From: Bacteroidales bacterium M3
GTDB lineage: Bacteria; Bacteroidota; Bacteroidia; Bacteroidales; Muribaculaceae
Direction of reading: 5' to 3'
Assembly (NCBI GenBank): GCA_001689445.1
Contig: LUJN01000019.1
Span: 1 to 64,000 of the forward strand
Length of the DNA: 64,000 bases
The first letter of the stretch is position 1. Each line of letters starts with the position of its first letter. Positions 59,197-64,000 of this stretch are shown piece by piece. The notes below the pieces were generated by a model, which searched no databases, was not told the DNA's origin, and saw only the letters and a list, made by a program, of their open reading frames with translations. A program made the position numbers and the translations under genes.

Positions 59197-61809
59197 ATGG
59201 CAAAGATAGTAGAGACCCCGCTGATGAAACAATATATCGAGATGAAGCAGAAGCATCCCGATGCCGTGCTGCTGTTTCGCGTGGGCGACTTCTACGAGAC
59301 CTTTTCCGATGACGCCATATCAGCGTCCGAGATACTCGGCATCACCCTGACTCGCCGCGCCAACGGGTCGGCACAATATGTCGAGCTGGCGGGATTCCCA
59401 CATCACGCCCTCGACACCTACCTTCCCAAGCTCGTCCGCGCCGGCAAGCGCGTCGCCATATGCGAACAACTCGAGGACCCCAAGCTCACCAAGAAGCTCG
59501 TCAAGCGCGGCATTACCGAGCTTGTCACCCCCGGCGTGTCGATAAACGACACGGTGCTCGACCACCGCGAGAACAACTTTGTCGCAGCCGTCCACTTTGC
59601 CCGCGACGTGACGGGTGTCGCATTCCTTGACATCTCGACCGGCGAATTTCTCACCGCCGAGGGAAAAAATGACTATATCGACAAGCTGCTCGGTAACTTC
59701 GCGCCCAAGGAGGTGCTTGTCGAACGTGGCAAGCGGCGGCTGTTTGACGACACGTTCACAGCCCGCTACCTCTCCTTTGAACTGGACGACTGGATATTCA
59801 CCTCCGACGCCGCCCACGACCGACTGCTCAAGCAGTTTGAGACACGCAATCTCAAGGGATTCGGCGTACACAATCTCCACGCCGCTATCATCGCCTCGGG
59901 CGCGATACTCCACTACCTCGACATCACCCGCCACACCCAGACAAGCCACATCACCCGCCTGTCGCGGGTCGAGGAGGATAGCTACGTGAGGCTCGACAAG
60001 TTTACCGTGCGCAACCTCGAACTGGTCGACTCGCTCGCCGAAGACGGCAAAAGCCTGCTGAGTGTAATCGACCGTACAATATCCCCGATGGGGGCACGCC
60101 TGCTGCGCCGCTGGATACTGTTCCCGCTAAAGGATGTGCAGGCCATCAACGGACGCCTTGACGTGGTGGAATACTTCTTCCGCAACCGCGAATGCCGCGA
60201 CGCGCTCAAGGAGGCGCTGGAGCAGATCGGCGACATGGAACGCCTCATCTCCAAGGTGGCCGTGGGGCGCATTACCCCGCGCGAGGTCGTGCAGCTGAAG
60301 ACCGCCTTAACCGCCATCGAACCTATCAAGACGCTATGCCTCGACGCCGACCTTGACGCCCTACGCGCCATCGGCGAGCAGCTCAACCCGTGCACCTCCA
60401 TCCGCGACCGCATAGCCCGCGAACTTGTCCCCGATGCGCCGTCGGCTGTCAACCGTGGCAACGTCATCGCCGAAGGGGTCGACAGCGAGCTTGACGAGCT
60501 GCGTGAGATTGCGTTCAAGGGAAAAGACTACCTTATGAAGGTACAGGCGCGCGAGTCGGAGGCCACCGGCATCCCGAGCCTCAAAATCGGCTACAACAAT
60601 GTCTTCGGCTACTATATCGAGGTCACCAACACCCACAAGGACAAAGTGCCCAAGGAGTGGATACGCAAGCAAACACTTGTCAACGCCGAGCGATATATCA
60701 CGCAAGAGTTGAAAGAGTATGAGGAGAAGATACTCGGGGCGCAGGAAAAGATACTGTCCATTGAGACACGGCTCTACAACGGGCTTGTGGCACAATTGAT
60801 GGAGTACATTCCGGCCATACAGCTCGACGCATCATTGGTGGCGCGTCTCGACTGCCTGTCGGCGTTCACCCGCGTGGCGATGGACAACCACTACAACCGT
60901 CCCGTCGTCGATGACTCCCTCGACATCGTGATTACCGAGGGACGCCACCCAGTCATCGAGAAGCAACTCCCGCCGGGCGAGCCATATATCACCAACTCTG
61001 TATCGCTGTCCAACAACGGACAGCAGGTGATGATGATCACCGGGCCAAACATGTCGGGAAAGTCGGCATTGCTGCGACAGACGGCCCTCAACGTGCTGAT
61101 GGCACAAATCGGCTGCTTTGTTGCCGCCGACAGCGCGCGCATAGGCATCGTCGACAAGATATTCACCCGCGTCGGCGCAAGCGACAACATATCGCTCGGC
61201 GAGTCGACATTCATGGTGGAGATGAACGAGGCGGCCTCCATACTCAACAACATGAGCCAACGTTCGCTCATACTCTTTGACGAGCTTGGACGCGGCACCT
61301 CCACCTACGACGGCATATCCATAGCGTGGGCCATCGTCGAACATATCCACGAACACGGCACGGCGCATCCGAAGACACTGTTTGCGACCCACTATCACGA
61401 GCTTAACGAGATGGAACGCTCATTTGGCCGCGTCGTCAACTACAACGTGTCGGTGAAGGAGATAAACGGTAAGGTGGTGTTCCTACGCAAGCTCGCCAAG
61501 GGTGGCTCGGAGCACAGCTTCGGTATCCACGTGGCAAAAATCGCCGGTATGCCCCCCGTCATCGTCAAGCGTGCCGACCAGGTGCTCCACCACTTAGAGA
61601 CAGCCAACCGCCGCGACTCCATCGAGAAAGACCTGAGCACTGTCGCCGATGGCCGCTCGGGGATGCAACTCTCATTCTTCCAGCTCGACGACCCCGTCCT
61701 CACACAGATACGCGACGAAATCCTCAATATCGACATCAACAACCTCACCCCAATGGCAGCCCTCAACAAGCTTCACGACATCAAGAAGATAATCACGGGC
61801 AAAGACTGA
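59197..61809 (+). CDS. mutS: DNA mismatch repair protein MutS
   Basis: 870 residues with the full MutS1 layout: mismatch-recognition domain with the FYETF motif (VGDFYETFSDDA, about 28-39), connector, core and clamp, then the ATPase domain with TGPNMSGKSA near 613-622, FDELGRGTSTYDG near 694-706 and the ATH switch (FATHYHEL near 728). It recognises mismatches and recruits MutL. The FxE motif separates it from the membrane MutS-like protein at 1898. Confidence 0.97.
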   Translation: MAKIVETPLMKQYIEMKQKHPDAVLLFRVGDFYETFSDDAISASEILGITLTRRANGSAQYVELAGFPHHALDTYLPKLVRAGKRVAICEQLEDPKLTKKLVKRGITELVTPGVSINDTVLDHRENNFVAAVHFARDVTGVAFLDISTGEFLTAEGKNDYIDKLLGNFAPKEVLVERGKRRLFDDTFTARYLSFELDDWIFTSDAAHDRLLKQFETRNLKGFGVHNLHAAIIASGAILHYLDITRHTQTSHITRLSRVEEDSYVRLDKFTVRNLELVDSLAEDGKSLLSVIDRTISPMGARLLRRWILFPLKDVQAINGRLDVVEYFFRNRECRDALKEALEQIGDMERLISKVAVGRITPREVVQLKTALTAIEPIKTLCLDADLDALRAIGEQLNPCTSIRDRIARELVPDAPSAVNRGNVIAEGVDSELDELREIAFKGKDYLMKVQARESEATGIPSLKIGYNNVFGYYIEVTNTHKDKVPKEWIRKQTLVNAERYITQELKEYEEKILGAQEKILSIETRLYNGLVAQLMEYIPAIQLDASLVARLDCLSAFTRVAMDNHYNRPVVDDSLDIVITEGRHPVIEKQLPPGEPYITNSVSLSNNGQQVMMITGPNMSGKSALLRQTALNVLMAQIGCFVAADSARIGIVDKIFTRVGASDNISLGESTFMVEMNEAASILNNMSQRSLILFDELGRGTSTYDGISIAWAIVEHIHEHGTAHPKTLFATHYHELNEMERSFGRVVNYNVSVKEINGKVVFLRKLAKGGSEHSFGIHVAKIAGMPPVIVKRADQVLHHLETANRRDSIEKDLSTVADGRSGMQLSFFQLDDPVLTQIRDEILNIDINNLTPMAALNKLHDIKKIITGKD

Positions 61810-61822
61810 CCCCAACGTCGCC

Positions 61823-62356
61823 CTATCGCGATACGCCCTCCAATATGAGATAGGACAAAGCTCCCTCCCTGACCGTTAGACAGTAGCCGCGCCCGATGTG
61901 CATCTGCCGATAGTCGCGTGACGACACTTTCAGCCTGAAGCTGTCGGCCCCACTGAACGGGGCGAACGTGACATAGTGATAGGCGACTCCACGTGTGTAA
62001 CTGACCTGTTTGTCTGTCACAGTACACTCCCACTGATAAGGCTCTCCCCTGCCGGGCAGATAATAGTTCAGGGCCGCGACACTCTCGGGAATCAAGAGGA
62101 AACATGCAAGTACGATGAATCCGGCGGCAGCAATTGATTCGCCGGCATATTTGCTGCCGGTCATCTCCTTACGCTTTACACGAAAACGCAAGGCGAGCAC
62201 CCCAACTGTCGTCAATATCACGGCTATGTACACCACCGCAGGGATTTCAATACATATCGTCCTGTTAACTATAGACAAGCCGTAGAATGCCCCGACTGCA
62301 ACAGCAATCAACGCCAACCCGATAACAACTTTCGTGACAAAAGAAAGTATTTGCAT
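61823..62356 (-). CDS. Membrane protein of unknown function
   Basis: 177 residues with three hydrophobic helices (about 7-27, 39-57 and 73-93) and a C-terminal predicted extracytoplasmic domain (about 95-177; VSYTRGVAYHYVTFAPFSGADSFRLKVS). Not recognised. It ends 14 bases from the mutS stop, converging. A REP-like pair separates it from recA. Confidence 0.6.
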   Translation of the reverse strand: MQILSFVTKVVIGLALIAVAVGAFYGLSIVNRTICIEIPAVVYIAVILTTVGVLALRFRVKRKEMTGSKYAGESIAAAGFIVLACFLLIPESVAALNYYLPGRGEPYQWECTVTDKQVSYTRGVAYHYVTFAPFSGADSFRLKVSSRDYRQMHIGRGYCLTVREGALSYLILEGVSR

Positions 62357-62396
62357 ATGCCAACCTACAAATTCAACACATTGCCCATCAAGGGAG

Positions 62397-62476
62397 TAGG
62401 GACGCTACCTGTAGCGTCCGCGAATTGGCATATAACCAGGTCTTTTATTCGCGGACGTTGCAGGCAACGTCCCTAC
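62397..62476. repeat. Inverted pair of REP-like palindromes with different cores
   Basis: Copy 1: GTAGGGACG, core CTACCTGTAG, CGTCCGCGAAT. Copy 2 (inverted): ATTCGCGGACG, core TTGCAGGCAA, CGTCCCTAC. The flanks are identical while the cores differ. Confidence 0.85.
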
Positions 62477-62527
62477 ATCACAAGCCAACTGGCCTGTTTT
62501 GCAACGTCCTCATTTACAAAATATGAT

Positions 62528-63760
62528 TTATTCCTCGACGTCCTCCTCGATGGAGAAGTCGTCGGGCATCGAGTCGTCAAAGTCAAGCTCGTCCTGCTGT
62601 GCTTCCTCGCGTTCTTCAACGGTGTCGTCCTCCGGCTCGGGAGTTTCCTCTTCGGCCTTTGAGGAGGCTTTCTTGCCGGCTTTCTTTTTTGACGCTCCAA
62701 GGATACCCTTGGCTGCCGCCTCTTTCAGGGCGGCCATAATCTTGGCTTCCAACTCCTCGGCAAGCTCAGGATTGTCGGCTATCACCTTCTTGGCCTGGTC
62801 GCGACCCTGCGCGAGCTTAGTGCCGTCGTAGCTAAACCATGAACCGCTCTTCTGTATCACGTTATGCTCGACGCCAAGGTCGATAATCTCTCCGGCACGT
62901 GAAATGCCCTCGCCAAACATGATGTCAAACTCGGCGCGACGGAATGGAGGCGCAACCTTATTCTTTACGACCTTAACCTTGGTGAGGCGCCCGAGCACAT
63001 TGTCGTCCTTGTCCTTTATCGGTGTCGAAGCGCGTATGTCGACACGCACCGAAGAATAGAACTTGAGCGCATTACCGCCTGTAGTGGTCTCCGAGGGGCC
63101 AAACATCACCCCAATCTTCTCACGCAACTGGTTGATAAAGATGCAGGTGGTCTTTGAGCGCGATATTGCGCCGGTGAGCTTGCGCATGGCCTGGGACATG
63201 AGGCGCGCCTGCAATCCCACGTTTTTCTCTCCCATTGTTCCCTCGATCTCGCTCTTGGGGGTGAGGGCGGCCACCGAGTCTACGACAATCAGGTCGACGG
63301 CGGATGAGCGTACAAGCTGCTCGGTAATCTCCAGGGCCTGCTCGCCATTGTCGGGTTGTGAGATAAACAGGTTGTTGATGTCCACGCCGAGTTTCTCGGC
63401 ATAGAAACGGTCAAAGGCGTGCTCGGCATCGATGATGGCTGCTATGCCGCCAGCCTTCTGCGCCTCGGCGATGGCATGGATGGCAAGAGTGGTCTTACCC
63501 GACGACTCCGGGCCAAAAATCTCTATGATACGCCCGCGCGGAAAACCGCCGACACCAAGCGCAAAATTAAGGCCTATGGAGCCGGTCGGTATCACCTCCA
63601 CATTCTCTATCACCTCATCTCCAAGCTTCATTATCGCGCCACGGCCATAGTTTTTCTCTATGCGCCCCAGGGCGGCGGTCAGAGCCTCCATCTTGGCCTT
63701 TTTGGGGTCGGTCGGAGCGGCGTCCTTCTTCTTTATCGTAGCTTTCTTGGGCTTTTCCAT
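62528..63760 (-). CDS. recA: Recombinase A
   Basis: 410 residues: Walker A GPESSGKTTL near 81-90, the loop DSVAALTPKSEIEG, L2 region with NQLREKIGVMFGPSETTTGG, and a C-terminal domain plus an unusually long acidic/Ser-Lys tail (about 350-410, KKKAGKKASSKAEEE then acidic DDDTVEEREE). Catalyses strand exchange and SOS induction. It has its own promoter and faces away from the MeaB gene. An N-terminal Lys/Pro extension (EKPKKATIKKKDAAPTDPKK) is also present. Confidence 0.97.
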   Translation of the reverse strand: MEKPKKATIKKKDAAPTDPKKAKMEALTAALGRIEKNYGRGAIMKLGDEVIENVEVIPTGSIGLNFALGVGGFPRGRIIEIFGPESSGKTTLAIHAIAEAQKAGGIAAIIDAEHAFDRFYAEKLGVDINNLFISQPDNGEQALEITEQLVRSSAVDLIVVDSVAALTPKSEIEGTMGEKNVGLQARLMSQAMRKLTGAISRSKTTCIFINQLREKIGVMFGPSETTTGGNALKFYSSVRVDIRASTPIKDKDDNVLGRLTKVKVVKNKVAPPFRRAEFDIMFGEGISRAGEIIDLGVEHNVIQKSGSWFSYDGTKLAQGRDQAKKVIADNPELAEELEAKIMAALKEAAAKGILGASKKKAGKKASSKAEEETPEPEDDTVEEREEAQQDELDFDDSMPDDFSIEEDVEE

Positions 63761-63792
63761 TTTATGTCAGATTTAATTTTAGTTTTATGATA

Positions 63793-63800
63793 CAAAGATA
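63793..63800 (-). promoter_or_regulatory. recA promoter -7 box (TATCTTTG)
   Basis: Minus-strand TATCTTTG with a TTG (CAA at 63820-63822 on the plus strand) about 19 bases upstream, matching both Bacteroidetes elements. Confidence 0.7.
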
Positions 63801-63835
63801 AGGGATAAGACGCCCTACTCAATTGCACACACGGG

Positions 63836-64000
63836 TTAAATATTGTTGTTTTTACCCGAGAAGTAGAAATCAAGCACATCCCGAGCCGCCGTAAAGGAGC
63901 TTTGGGTATTTGAGAGCACTCGCTGCTCACGGTCGCGCAACATGGCCTCAACATCGGGATTGTTGTAGAAATGGGCCTTGAGCTGCTCGTCGATTGTCTC
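63836..64000 (-). CDS. meaB: MeaB-type GTPase, C-terminus only (cut by the window edge)
   Basis: The last 54 residues of a gene that runs in from the right edge: ETIDEQLKAHFYNNP, then EAMLRDREQRVLSN, then SFTAARDVLDFYFSG. This is the typical C-terminal dimerisation helix of MeaB/ArgK, the GTPase chaperone of methylmalonyl-CoA mutase. The stop TAA is at 63836. The N-terminal GTPase domain lies outside the window, so the identification rests on the tail alone. It is followed on the same strand by recA, which has its own promoter. Confidence 0.6.
   Translation of the reverse strand, partial: ETIDEQLKAHFYNNPDVEAMLRDREQRVLSNTQSSFTAARDVLDFYFSGKNNNI

Noticed and set aside
1..64000. tRNA, rRNA and insertion-sequence genes
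   Set aside because: None of the intergenic gaps showed a tRNA cloverleaf, rRNA sequence or transposase frame that I could support by eye.

Overview
The window looks like chromosomal DNA of a Bacteroidales gut commensal, most likely Muribaculaceae-like. The reasons are a GC-rich code with high Ser/Ala/Asp use, many promoters with the Bacteroidetes -7 box TAnnTTTG, MKK-type lipoprotein signals, BspA-type leucine-rich-repeat proteins, and a C-terminal 'NLQG...GxYIV' tail on secreted proteins. No tRNA, rRNA, CRISPR array or intact insertion sequence was seen.

Layout. 1-6.5 kb: a membrane-tethered TPR/HTH regulator (minus strand), a membrane MutS-like ATPase, a flippase-like membrane protein, a small membrane protein and phosphofructokinase. 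6.7-11.1 kb: two tandem paralogous secreted proteins, each with the same promoter and hairpin terminator. 11.2-14.1 kb (minus): a four-gene acyl-carrier cluster (hexapeptide acyltransferase, ACP, AMP-ligase, SDR). 14.3-18.3 kb: acyltransferase, sigma-54 activator, LptE, a TPR protein and SecG. 18.5-23.1 kb: an RsmF-type rRNA methyltransferase, an orphan AAA ATPase, a repeat lipoprotein and SlyD. 23.2-28.7 kb (minus): a complete RND efflux operon. 28.8-34 kb: RsmA, MgtE and the lactate-oxidation operon LutABC. 34-46.4 kb is accessory: small secreted proteins, an ATPase plus candidate PD-(D/E)XK nuclease pair (possible defence system), an AT-rich leucine-rich-repeat protein, an unrecognised ORF riddled with repeats, carboxynorspermidine dehydrogenase, a DpnII-type restriction-modification system and MscL. 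46.6-56.4 kb: a carbohydrate-binding secreted protein, GAPDH, a second TPR/HTH regulator followed by small lipoproteins (one gene frameshifted), and two leucine-rich-repeat proteins. 56.4-64 kb: TrmB, Mrp, an S24-type repressor, MutS, a membrane protein, RecA and the C-terminus of MeaB.

The most distinctive feature is the density of non-coding repeats. (A) GTAG-headed palindromes like REP/BIME elements, often as inverted pairs with different core palindromes. (B) A ~110-140 bp module containing a long hairpin, three copies, each directly 3' of a plus-strand gene. (C) A bipartite element in which a block of 9-nt units related to CCTATTAGM is followed by a block related to CTTAAAGAC. It occurs between genes, inside the lut operon and in frame inside coding sequences. 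(D) A 25-bp sequence present twice. Because the units of C are multiples of three and read without stops in one frame, they have been tolerated within genes.

The best candidates for something undescribed are the ATPase/nuclease pair at 35.4-37.3 kb, the ketosynthase-less acyl-carrier cluster at 11.2-14.1 kb, and repeat families B and C.
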